A stretch of DNA of 64,000 nt from Bacteroidaceae bacterium (lineage in GTDB: Bacteria > Bacteroidota > Bacteroidia > Bacteroidales > Bacteroidaceae). The translations under genes and the position numbers were made by a program. Shown one piece after another: positions 25,378-33,523 of the stretch. Below the pieces are notes generated by a model. That model was not told where the DNA came from. It worked only from the letters and a program-made list of their open reading frames with translations, and ran no database searches. The stretch is from positions 1 through 64,000 of the forward strand of contig JAUUPT010000006.1 of the NCBI GenBank assembly GCA_030843315.1. Reading direction: 5' to 3'. Position 1 is the stretch's first letter. Each line of letters opens with the position of its first letter.

Positions 25378-26928
25378 ATGAGCGATAAAATTTATCCTAT
25401 CGGCATACAGAATTTCGAGAAGATTCGCAGAGACGGTTACTTCTACGTTGATAAAACTGCCTTGGTTTATAAAATGATAAAGACCGGTAGTTATTATTTC
25501 CTGAGCCGCCCGCGCCGCTTCGGGAAAAGTCTGCTCATTTCTACCCTCGAGGCCTACTTTCAGGGAAAGAAGGAACTCTTTGAAGGACTGGCAATAGAGA
25601 AACTGGAAAAAGATTGGGTGAAGCATCCCATACTGCACCTGGACTTGAATATCGAGAAATACGATAATCCCGAGAGTCTGGACAAAATACTCAACGACCA
25701 TTTGGAACGATGGGAAGAACAGTACGGCACCCGTCCATCCGAAACTTCTTTTTCCCTGCGTTTTGCCGGAATCATTCAACGTGCCTTCGAGCAGACGGGA
25801 CAGCGCGTTGCCATTCTTGTCGACGAATACGACAAGCCCATGCTGCAAGCCATTGGCGATGAAGCTTTGCAAAAAAGTTACCGTGATACCTTGAAACCAT
25901 TCTACGGAGCACTGAAAACGATGGATGGTTACATCAAGTTCGCCATACTGACCGGAGTCACGAAGTTCGGCAAAGTGAGCGTGTTCAGCGACCTCAACAA
26001 TCTGAAAGATATATCCATGTGGAATGAGTTTATCGACGTTTGCGGTATCAGCGACAGGGAACTGCATGAGAACTTGGAGCCGGAACTTCACGAATTTGCC
26101 GATGCGCAAGGGATGACGTACGAACAGTTCTGCAACAAACTGCAAGAGTATTACGATGGCTATCATTTTACGCACAACTCCATCGGCATATACAACCCGT
26201 TCAGCCTGCTCAATGCTTTTGACCGCATGGAGTTCGGCAGTTATTGGTTCGAGACCGGCACCCCCACTTACTTAGTAAAGCTACTGAAAAGCCATCACTA
26301 CGACCTGGAGCGCATGGCACACGAAGAGACTGACGCACAAGTGCTGAACAGTATCGACTCCGAATCCACCAACCCCATTCCGGTGATTTACCAAAGCGGG
26401 TATCTGACCATAAAAGGGTACGACACGGAATTTGGTATATACAGTTTAGGTTTCCCGAATCGTGAAGTAGAAGAAGGTTTTGTTCGTTTCCTGTTGCCTT
26501 TCTATGCAAATACGAATAAGGTGGAAGCGCCTTTTGAAATTCAAATGTTTGTCCGCGAAGTGCGTGAGGGCGATTACGACGCTTTCTTCCGCCGCCTGCA
26601 AAGCTTCTTTGCCGATACCCCCTACGAACTTGTCCGCGACCTGGAAGTGCACTTCCAGAATGTACTGTTCATTGTCTTCAAGTTGGTAGGCTTCTATGTA
26701 AAGGCCGAATATCATACTTCGCAAGGGCGGATAGACTTGCTGTTGCAAACGGACAAATACATCTACGTGATGGAATTCAAGCTGAACGGCACAGCCGAAG
26801 AGGCTTTGCAACAGATCAACGACAAGCAATACGCCCTTCCTTTTCAAACCGACGCACGGAAGCTGTTCAAAATAGGGATAAACTTCAGCACAGCAACCCG
26901 CAACATAGAGAGGTGGATTGTAGAATAA
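25378..26928 (+). CDS. AAA-ATPase-like protein with PD-(D/E)XK nuclease domain
   Basis: This 516-residue protein has an AAA-ATPase-like domain (PF09820 type) with a Walker A variant RPRRFGKSLLI near residue 42 and a Walker B ILVDEYDKPML. The C-terminal PDDEXK_9-type nuclease domain has GRIDLLL and YVMEFKLNG, giving the D and E-x-K residues. Families like this occur in many dispersed copies in Bacteroides and have no established function. Roles in defence or as selfish genes have been considered. It has its own promoter, and it is bracketed by inverted copies of a repeat (25194-25286 and 27195-27304). Confidence 0.85.
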   Translation: MSDKIYPIGIQNFEKIRRDGYFYVDKTALVYKMIKTGSYYFLSRPRRFGKSLLISTLEAYFQGKKELFEGLAIEKLEKDWVKHPILHLDLNIEKYDNPESLDKILNDHLERWEEQYGTRPSETSFSLRFAGIIQRAFEQTGQRVAILVDEYDKPMLQAIGDEALQKSYRDTLKPFYGALKTMDGYIKFAILTGVTKFGKVSVFSDLNNLKDISMWNEFIDVCGISDRELHENLEPELHEFADAQGMTYEQFCNKLQEYYDGYHFTHNSIGIYNPFSLLNAFDRMEFGSYWFETGTPTYLVKLLKSHHYDLERMAHEETDAQVLNSIDSESTNPIPVIYQSGYLTIKGYDTEFGIYSLGFPNREVEEGFVRFLLPFYANTNKVEAPFEIQMFVREVREGDYDAFFRRLQSFFADTPYELVRDLEVHFQNVLFIVFKLVGFYVKAEYHTSQGRIDLLLQTDKYIYVMEFKLNGTAEEALQQINDKQYALPFQTDARKLFKIGINFSTATRNIERWIVE

Positions 26929-27030
26929 GGTTGCGACCGGTCGCAATGCTACTTCTCTTATCTCTGACACATTACTCCCCTTTGCCCGAAACATTCTTGC
27001 TTTGAAAGAGGAAGACTCTTTCTTTTGTTG

Positions 27031-27096
27031 CACAAGATGGCATCTTATACAACACAAGATGGCATCTTGTGCAGCATAAGATGCCATCTTGTGCAG
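27031..27096. repeat. 22-bp-period palindromic array
   Basis: Three units begin at 27031, 27053 and 27075. The perfect copy CACAAGATGGCATCTTGTG is a 9+9 palindrome around a single G, followed by CAG to complete 22 bp. The other copies differ at a few positions. It lies in the 628-base gene-free stretch between the AAA-ATPase gene and the fimbrial operon. Confidence 0.8.
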
Positions 27097-27194
27097 TATA
27101 GGAAAGGGAGTTTAAGATGAAAGGCAGGAATGTTCCGGATGGCGGACAAGAGTGTTCCTGATGGCGGGCATAGCTCTCTGTAAAGTCAGGACAG

Positions 27195-27304
27195 TACAGG
27201 GTGAAGGGTGAAGGAGACGAAGAATGCTTGAAAGCGCTTTGCCTTCACCCGCTATCGACCTGCTGCAAGGCTTTTGTTGCAGGTCGATGAAGGGGTGAAC
27301 CCTG
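27195..27304 (-). repeat. REP-like element, copy 2 (inverted relative to copy 1)
   Basis: Read on the minus strand it matches the element at 25194-25286 block by block, with an extra internal hairpin: ATCGACCTGC (27254-27263) pairs with GCAGGTCGAT at 27279-27288. Together the two copies form inverted repeats around the AAA-ATPase/nuclease gene. Confidence 0.6.
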
Positions 27305-27390
27305 TTGTGATTGTTTTTTGTTGGAAGGATAGATAGCGCCGATATTCTATACAAGGACGTTATACGGATAAGCAATAGAATGAATGCCCG

Positions 27391-27466
27391 GTTGGGAACA
27401 TATTTTTCTCCAGTTGGGAAAATATTTTTTCCCAACTGGGAAAAAAAACTCCGCAGTTGGGAAAAA
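27391..27466. repeat. 22-bp-period GTTGGGAA array
   Basis: The motif GTTGGGAA, or its variant CTGGGAA, recurs at 27391, 27413, about 27435 and 27456 (steps of 22, 22 and 21). CAGTTGGGAAAA and TTTTCCCAACTG within it form a palindrome. It immediately precedes the terminator hairpin of the minus-strand fimbrial operon. Confidence 0.7.
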
Positions 27467-27518
27467 ATAAAACGGCAGGTAGGGAGTAGCCGAAAGAGGA
27501 TGTCCGTACCTGCCGTTT
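27460..27518 (-). terminator. Terminator of the fimbrial operon
   Basis: On the minus strand a 12-bp stem (27507-27518 with 27470-27481, AAACGGCAGGTA) is followed by TTATTTTTT. It lies 39 bases past the stop of the last fimbrial gene. Confidence 0.8.
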
Positions 27519-27556
27519 GGTATCTTGTCAATCAAGATGGGTTTCTTCTACGCTCA

Positions 27557-29389
27557 CTAATTGGAGCCTTTCCGAACCAGTTTCAATGTGCTGCCGGCGG
27601 CTTCCCACTTGAAGTCATTGCTGAAACCATAGTTGGCATTCATTGTATTGATTTTGTTAGATAAGTCTAAATCAGTAGAGTAGGAAGCATTATTACCGCC
27701 CGAAGTCCATTCCGAATAGCATTTCTCGATGCCTTCCGGAGTAGCACCGCTTTTGTAATACCACGTACATCCTGAAACGGTTCCTGAGTATTCGGTTAGG
27801 TATTTATTAATGGCTGTCATTCCACCCATTTTCACAACATTTGAAGCACCGGAGATTGTCCCTTTGGCAAAGCAGGAAATGATGTTTCCTCCGTCTGAAG
27901 ATCCATATATGTTTTTCCCGCATATCCATCCAAGAGGGATTTCAGAAGTCGCATCCGCATTGGTAGCCTTCACTGTTCCTTCAAAGCTACAGAATGCAAT
28001 GGTTCCTTGATTTAGACCTACTATTCCTCCTATCTCCGCACCGCCTGTACCGCCATATTCCACATCACCTTTTACCATTAGATGCTTAATAGTTCCGTAA
28101 TTTCCCGCGAAAAGACCAGAGACTGAAATTGTAGATAGGGATATGTTTAGTCCTGAGATGGTATGTCCCTGTCCGTCGAATACTCCGTAAAGGTATATGG
28201 CACCTCCATCAGGATAATAAGAACCCAACGGCGTCCACGGATGGTTGTTCAGATTAATATCGGCTGTCAGTTTATAGGTGGCATAAGCATACGTATTATT
28301 AGTAGCAGTGACGGCGTCTGATATTGATTGACCCATCAACTTCCATAGTCCGGCAAGCTGCTTCGCTGTGGAGATTTCGAATACGTAGTCTTTACCGTCG
28401 GTGCCGTCGGTGCCGGAGGAGACTGCCTCGCCCAGCCATTGCTTTGCTGTTGCTGCATCTGCGGGATACGTGCCATCCCAACCGGTTTCGGTAAAGTCGT
28501 GGTCATTATCCGGTTCCTCCCACTTATCATCTGCCGTAATCGTGAAAGTAAAATCGCCGGTAGTAGGCGGTGTGGGTGGTGTGGGCGGTGCGTATTCGCC
28601 CGTGATGTTGGTTTTGTAGCATTGCTGGAAGGGAACGTTGGTGAGGGTCTTCTGGTCGTCGTCGGTGTTGAACTTTATCGTCACGCCGAGCAGCCGTTGT
28701 TCGCCCTTCGGAGCGAGGATGTAGTCTGTGGCGAGGGTTGCGCCGGGGGAAGCCGGTCCGATGCCTGTAAAGATATGTGCGACGGAGCTTGTCCCTTCGG
28801 TAACTTTGCCTGTACCTACGTTGAGCGTTGCGCCTGCGGAATACACTATGGCCAGCGTGTTGTTGCTTCCACTCACTCCTGTTTTTTCTACGAAGTTCAC
28901 CTGTGCGGTGGCGTTCCGCAGGGTGACTTGAGTGCTCGACGTTAAGTTCGCGGTGTTTAACGTGGTGGCAAGGCAATAGGCTACTTCGCCCTGGCTGTTC
29001 TCTTTGCCGCTCGTCACCTTTACGGTTTTCAGGTCGTCGGTGTCCCAGTAGCCGCTGCTTATCGCGCCTGTACTTTCATTTTTTGCCGTACCCTTGTCTG
29101 CCCAGAACAGGAAGGTGTATTCCGTATTCTTTTCGAGTTCTACTACCAGTGTGCCCATGTTAGCTTCTACCCGCGTCGCAAGTGTGCCCGTGGCACTGCT
29201 TCCCTCATACGCCTCTACAATGTAGCGGGTCAAGTCAGTGACCGCAGCACGTGTCGCCGCAGGCGTCTGAATGTTGAACGTGACGAGTTGTCCGTCCTCT
29301 TGTGGCTGCCCCGGCATTTCGTCCGCCTGGCTGCACGATGCCAAAGCTACGACTACCCCGGCAATCAACGATAAAATGCTCTTTTTCAT
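27557..29389 (-). CDS. Fimbrillin-like lipoprotein with GLUG-type repeats
   Basis: This 610-residue protein has a lipoprotein signal (VVALASC, Cys near residue 19). An N-terminal fimbrillin-like region follows (about residues 30-270), including VTFNIQTPAATRAA, NTEYTFLFWAD and ATDYILAPKG. A proline/threonine hinge near 270-285 leads to a C-terminal region with GLUG-type motifs (GLFAGNYGTIKHLMVKGDV, IGGIVGLNQGTIAF). In Bacteroidales such proteins are fimbrial shaft or tip subunits, and GLUG repeats are often adhesive. It is the last gene of the operon, and its N-terminal region resembles that of the upstream repeat protein. It may be an alternative tip subunit. Confidence 0.8.
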   Translation of the reverse strand: MKKSILSLIAGVVVALASCSQADEMPGQPQEDGQLVTFNIQTPAATRAAVTDLTRYIVEAYEGSSATGTLATRVEANMGTLVVELEKNTEYTFLFWADKGTAKNESTGAISSGYWDTDDLKTVKVTSGKENSQGEVAYCLATTLNTANLTSSTQVTLRNATAQVNFVEKTGVSGSNNTLAIVYSAGATLNVGTGKVTEGTSSVAHIFTGIGPASPGATLATDYILAPKGEQRLLGVTIKFNTDDDQKTLTNVPFQQCYKTNITGEYAPPTPPTPPTTGDFTFTITADDKWEEPDNDHDFTETGWDGTYPADAATAKQWLGEAVSSGTDGTDGKDYVFEISTAKQLAGLWKLMGQSISDAVTATNNTYAYATYKLTADINLNNHPWTPLGSYYPDGGAIYLYGVFDGQGHTISGLNISLSTISVSGLFAGNYGTIKHLMVKGDVEYGGTGGAEIGGIVGLNQGTIAFCSFEGTVKATNADATSEIPLGWICGKNIYGSSDGGNIISCFAKGTISGASNVVKMGGMTAINKYLTEYSGTVSGCTWYYKSGATPEGIEKCYSEWTSGGNNASYSTDLDLSNKINTMNANYGFSNDFKWEAAGSTLKLVRKGSN

Positions 29390-29452
29390 CTTCTTCTGAA
29401 TTAATGGGTTATTAATGTAAATTTATGATTCATAAGTAATGGTTTGTAATGA

Positions 29453-32086
29453 CTACTTCCAATTGTCGGGGACGCTGCTCGTATTGGTAGCGCTCGTCCC
29501 GGCGAAACACATGGTATGGTCGCTGCTTGCCATGGTATACGTCCACAGCTGCGGGAGCGTCCCTTGCCTTTCCTGCTTTAAACCGCAACTGTTGAAACAG
29601 TTCTTGAAGTTCATAGTTTTCCCGGCAAAGCGGGTTTCCATCTCCTTCCCCTCATCCGTAGTCTCGTCGCAGAATATATTGGCAGTAGGTATAAGATAGA
29701 AACATTGGTAGAAACAAGATTCAAAAATTGTTGCATCCTTATTTTGAGCGAACAGTCCTGTGGGAATCTTTCCCGTCAGCTTCGTGCACATGTAGAAACA
29801 GTAGTAGAAAGTCGTCACGAGGGTATTCTTGTCAAACAACCCTGTGGGAATCGCTTCCGTCAGACCCGTGCACTCGTTGAAGCAGTAGCTGAAATTCGTC
29901 ACGAGGGTATTCTTGTCAAACAGCCCTGTGGGAATCGCTCCCGTCAGTCCCGTACACTTGCTGAAGCAGTGGTTGAAATCCGTCACGAGGGTATTGCTGT
30001 CGAACAGCCCTTGAGGGATTCCCGTCAGCCCCGTGCAACCTGCGAAACAGGATTCGAAATTCGTTACGGCGGTATTCTCTTTGAACAGCTTTTGGGGAAT
30101 CGTTCCCGCCAGCTTCGCGCAATTTGCGAAACAGGCAGAGAAATTCGTCACGGATTTATTTGTGGTGAACAGCCCTTCGGGGATTGTTCCCTCCAGCCCC
30201 GCGCAACCGGAGAAACAGGATGCGAAAGTCGTCACGGCGGTATTCTTTTCGAACAGCTTTGGGGGAATCGCTCCCGTCAGCCCCGTGCACTTGTAGAAAC
30301 AGGATTCGAAAGTCGTCACAGCGGTATTGGTGGTGAACAGCCCTTCGGGAATCGTTCCCGTCAGCCCCGCACAACCGAAGAAACAGGATTGGAAACTCGT
30401 TACGGCTTTATTGTTGGTGAATAGCCCTTCGTGAATCTCTCCCGTCAGCCCCGTGCAATTGTAGAAACAGAAGCTGAAATTCGTTACTTTTTGATTGGTG
30501 GTGAACAGCCCTTCAGGGATTGCTTCCTCCAGCCCCGTGCAATCGGAGAAACAGGATGCGAAAGTTGTTACGAGGGTATTCTTTTCGAACAGCTTTGGGG
30601 GAATCTCTCCCGTCAGCCCCGTGCACTCGGAGAAACAGTTGTAGAAACTCGTCACTTTTTCATTGTAGGCAAACAGCGCTTCGGGGATTGTTCCCGTCAG
30701 CCCTGTGCAACCGTAGAAACAGGATGCGAAACTCGTCACGGCGGTATTGGCGGTGAACAGCCCTTCGGGGATTGCTCCCGTTAGCCCCGTGCAACCGGAG
30801 AAGCAGCTACCGAAATCCATCACTTTGTTATTGGCGTTGAACAGCGCTTCGGGGATTGCTCCCGTTAGCCCCGTGCAACCGTAGAAGCAGGAACTGAAAT
30901 TCGTTACGGAGGGATTATTATCGAACAGCCCTTCGGGGATTTTCGTCAGCGAAGTGCAATTTCTGAAACAGTTGTTGAAGTTAGAACCCATATTGAGCAG
31001 CGGCGTATTGAGCGATACCAGCTTCTTCGAGTTGGCGTTCACATAGCTGTAGTCGGAAAAACAAAGCTGGGGCATCTGCGTCTGCGTGCCGTCCCGCTGA
31101 GTAGAGGAGATGGTTACAGTGTATTCTCCCGCCTGAGCGTAGGTGTGCGTTGTATTATTCTGATAAAGCCACGTACCGTCGGTAAAGGTTTCGGTATTTC
31201 TGTCTCCCCAATCCACGACCAGCGAGTAACCGCTGAGAGTGCCTTGCAGAGGCAGAATGAAAGTGGCGTCATTGGTGTCTGAGGTATTCTTGCGGGTATC
31301 GATGGTAATACTCATCGACGGCAGCGGCGTTTCGTACTCGCCCGTAATCTTGGTCTTATAGTTCGCCTGAACGACCGCTTCGGGGATGGTCTTCTCCTCC
31401 TCATCGTTGAGTTTGAATTTCAGCCCCGTAAGTTTGCCTGCATCAGCCGGGGCAAGGATATAGTCGGTGGCAAAGGGCTGGGCAGATGATGTGGGCTGCT
31501 CGAGGTGTGTAAGGGTATGCACTACCGGGGTTCCTGTGGTATTATACTCCACCGTGCCGTCGCCAAGGTTCATCACGGCGTCAGCGTAGGGATAGGTAAT
31601 CGTCAAGGTATTGTCCGTTCCCGTCAATCCCTTTTTGTCGATAAACGAGAGTTTGGCAACGGCGCGTCTCAGGGTGATATGCCCATCGGAAGTGCTGTTG
31701 ACCGTCACGCGTGCCCAGTAAGCTGCCATGCCGGGTTGGGTGTTGTCCGTCTGCTTCACGGCTTTCAGGCTGGAGGCATCGTAGGCGTTCTCCCCGTTGT
31801 CCGCCCAGAAGAGGCAGACGTAATCCACCTCCTTTTTCATCGTGACGTTGAACGTGCCGCTGGTACTCTCCATTTTCACGGGTTCAGCCGAAAGGTCGCC
31901 CTCGTACATTTCGAGCAAATAGCGGTTCATGGTTGCCGCCGCCTTTGTCTGCGGCGCATCGTCCGGTTCGCTGATGGCAACGTTGAACGTCTGCGTAGTC
32001 ACTCCCTGCTGCATTGCCGCGTCTTCGTCGGTACACGATGCGAGGGCAAGCAATAATACACCTATTATATACAGTATCCTTTTCAT
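29453..32086 (-). CDS. Fimbrillin-like lipoprotein with 17 Cys-containing leucine-rich repeats
   Basis: This 877-residue protein has a lipoprotein signal (LLLALASC) and a fimbrillin-like N-terminal region (to about 265). A PKD-like stretch comes next (LVVDWGDRNTETF, HTYAQAGEYTVTIS). From about residue 365 there are tandem 27-28-residue repeats of the type GLFTxNTAVTTFxSCFxxCTGLTGxIPE. I count seventeen CFxxC motifs, an unusual cysteine load for a Bacteroides surface protein. The repeats resemble DUF285/BspA-type surface repeats. The predicted role is an adhesive tip or stalk subunit. The plus-strand reading frames across the repeats are artefacts. Confidence 0.82.
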   Translation of the reverse strand: MKRILYIIGVLLLALASCTDEDAAMQQGVTTQTFNVAISEPDDAPQTKAAATMNRYLLEMYEGDLSAEPVKMESTSGTFNVTMKKEVDYVCLFWADNGENAYDASSLKAVKQTDNTQPGMAAYWARVTVNSTSDGHITLRRAVAKLSFIDKKGLTGTDNTLTITYPYADAVMNLGDGTVEYNTTGTPVVHTLTHLEQPTSSAQPFATDYILAPADAGKLTGLKFKLNDEEEKTIPEAVVQANYKTKITGEYETPLPSMSITIDTRKNTSDTNDATFILPLQGTLSGYSLVVDWGDRNTETFTDGTWLYQNNTTHTYAQAGEYTVTISSTQRDGTQTQMPQLCFSDYSYVNANSKKLVSLNTPLLNMGSNFNNCFRNCTSLTKIPEGLFDNNPSVTNFSSCFYGCTGLTGAIPEALFNANNKVMDFGSCFSGCTGLTGAIPEGLFTANTAVTSFASCFYGCTGLTGTIPEALFAYNEKVTSFYNCFSECTGLTGEIPPKLFEKNTLVTTFASCFSDCTGLEEAIPEGLFTTNQKVTNFSFCFYNCTGLTGEIHEGLFTNNKAVTSFQSCFFGCAGLTGTIPEGLFTTNTAVTTFESCFYKCTGLTGAIPPKLFEKNTAVTTFASCFSGCAGLEGTIPEGLFTTNKSVTNFSACFANCAKLAGTIPQKLFKENTAVTNFESCFAGCTGLTGIPQGLFDSNTLVTDFNHCFSKCTGLTGAIPTGLFDKNTLVTNFSYCFNECTGLTEAIPTGLFDKNTLVTTFYYCFYMCTKLTGKIPTGLFAQNKDATIFESCFYQCFYLIPTANIFCDETTDEGKEMETRFAGKTMNFKNCFNSCGLKQERQGTLPQLWTYTMASSDHTMCFAGTSATNTSSVPDNWK
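29700..30980. repeat. 84-bp tandem repeat tract coding for leucine-rich repeats
   Basis: About fifteen to seventeen units of 81-84 bp lie head to tail within the fimbrillin-like gene. Adjacent units are similar enough to allow recombination that would change the repeat number. Confidence 0.85.
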
Positions 32087-32127
32087 ATCCTCTATGTTCT
32101 ATTCCTTATTCCCCAGAGGGGGGCTGT

Positions 32128-33507
32128 TTAAAAATTCACTTCGTACACACCTTCCCAGTCGGTGCTGATATTGATGCCGGGGCTTACCACGCCTGCCGTC
32201 AGGAAGTCGCCCCGCACGGTGGTGAGCATATTGCGCTTGTAGGCTATCTCTACGCCCGGCACGCGGCTCACGGTGCGCCCCTCCCGGTCCGTCACCAGCA
32301 CGGTGACGCTTACCGCCGACTCGCTGCCGTTGACAAACACGTAGTCGCTGCCCACCGCCACTTCGGTATCCGCCTCGTCTACGGGCGGCAGTGCCGCGGG
32401 GGCGGTGCGGTAGCCTTCCGCCGCGCTGTTGGGCTTGCCCGTCTGTGCGTTGAAGCCGTCGGGCAGGTAGCCCTCGTAGATTATCTGCACGCGCAGCTCG
32501 TCCAGCGGCACGTACTTTTCGGGATTGGCAACCTGTAGCCGTCGGTAGCGCTCCACGTCGTCGGCAACGAGGGCGTACTTCGCCTGCGGGCGTTCGGTAA
32601 CCACCGGCAGGGCGGCTTCCGTTCCGGCGGCGGCTACGGAGGCTGTGGCGTAGAACACCTCGCGGGTGTCGCTTCCGGCGGTGTAGGTGCGGTCGGAGGC
32701 TATTATCCTGACTGCTTGCAGGTTGCCGGTGTCGTACCATAGGTCGTCGGTGGAGCCGCTTTCGGTGTAGTCCACCCACAGCGTCAGGTCGTATTCGTCC
32801 TGCGGCAGTTCGGCGGTCAGGGTGTAGTGCCCTGCGGCATCCGTGGGAGTGAGCACCGCCGCTATGCGGTTCATCAGGGCGGAGCTTCCTTTGCGGTAGA
32901 ACTCGGCTACGCCCCGCAGGTTATGGGGCTGCGTGGCGCGCACGCGCTTCGCCTGGTACTCGCCGAAGGCGGCATCGGGCAGCGCTATGCCTACCGTGAC
33001 CCGGGTTGCGGTGATGCCGCCCGCCTTGTCGGACAGGGGTATTTCGATGCGCGCCACCTCGTTCTCGGTAATGGTGCGGTTAATCATCCCCGTCAGCATA
33101 TCGGGATAGTCGTCTTCCGTCTGCTTCAGGTAGCTCAGCAGCCGACTCAGGGTGATGTCGCTGAGGGGCGCGTCGGCGCGGGTGGCGGGAGTGAAGTCCT
33201 GCCCCACGTTGAGCACCGCCACGAAGGTGTATGCCCCGCTTTCGAGGGTGAAGAGGTCGGCGGACAGCTCCTTCTGCGTGGGGTAATATCTGTGGAGTAT
33301 CATCTTCTGGGCGTTGTTGAACCCGTAGAGGTGGGTATCCTCGAACTTGTTGTGGCTCACCCGGTCGGTGTTGAGCCCCACCACCGCTCCGCCGTGGTTT
33401 TCGCCGGGCAGGCTGGGAGTGGGGGGCAGGGTGATGTGCGAGTCGTCCCGGTTGCACGCGGCAAGCAGCAGGACGAGCGAGGTCATAATGATGAGTATCT
33501 TTTTCAT
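32128..33507 (-). CDS. FimB/Mfa2 family fimbrial anchor lipoprotein
   Basis: This 459-residue protein has a lipoprotein signal (LVLLLAACN, Cys near residue 18). Its FimB/Mfa2-type region includes LYGFNNAQKMILHRYY, GAYTFVAVLNVGQDF and a second beta-rich domain. In Porphyromonas, Mfa2 and FimB anchor short or long fimbriae to the outer membrane and limit their length. The gene lies between a barrel-like protein and the repeat fimbrillin, the usual order of such clusters. The gap to the next gene downstream is 41 bases. No regulatory site is seen within the operon. Confidence 0.85.
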   Translation of the reverse strand: MKKILIIMTSLVLLLAACNRDDSHITLPPTPSLPGENHGGAVVGLNTDRVSHNKFEDTHLYGFNNAQKMILHRYYPTQKELSADLFTLESGAYTFVAVLNVGQDFTPATRADAPLSDITLSRLLSYLKQTEDDYPDMLTGMINRTITENEVARIEIPLSDKAGGITATRVTVGIALPDAAFGEYQAKRVRATQPHNLRGVAEFYRKGSSALMNRIAAVLTPTDAAGHYTLTAELPQDEYDLTLWVDYTESGSTDDLWYDTGNLQAVRIIASDRTYTAGSDTREVFYATASVAAAGTEAALPVVTERPQAKYALVADDVERYRRLQVANPEKYVPLDELRVQIIYEGYLPDGFNAQTGKPNSAAEGYRTAPAALPPVDEADTEVAVGSDYVFVNGSESAVSVTVLVTDREGRTVSRVPGVEIAYKRNMLTTVRGDFLTAGVVSPGINISTDWEGVYEVNF

Positions 33508-33523
33508 AGCCTTCTTCCTTCCT

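Noticed and set aside
27031..27096. CRISPR array
   Set aside because: The units are contiguous at 22 bp with no unique spacers, are palindromic, and no cas gene is in the window. The same applies to the arrays at 9573-9666, 24121-24219 and 27391-27466.
29705..30784. Plus-strand open frames with repeated SRQPRAxVETG-type peptides
   Set aside because: They are the antisense reading of the 84-bp leucine-rich repeats of the minus-strand fimbrillin-like gene. The repetition reflects the DNA repeat, not a second repeat protein.
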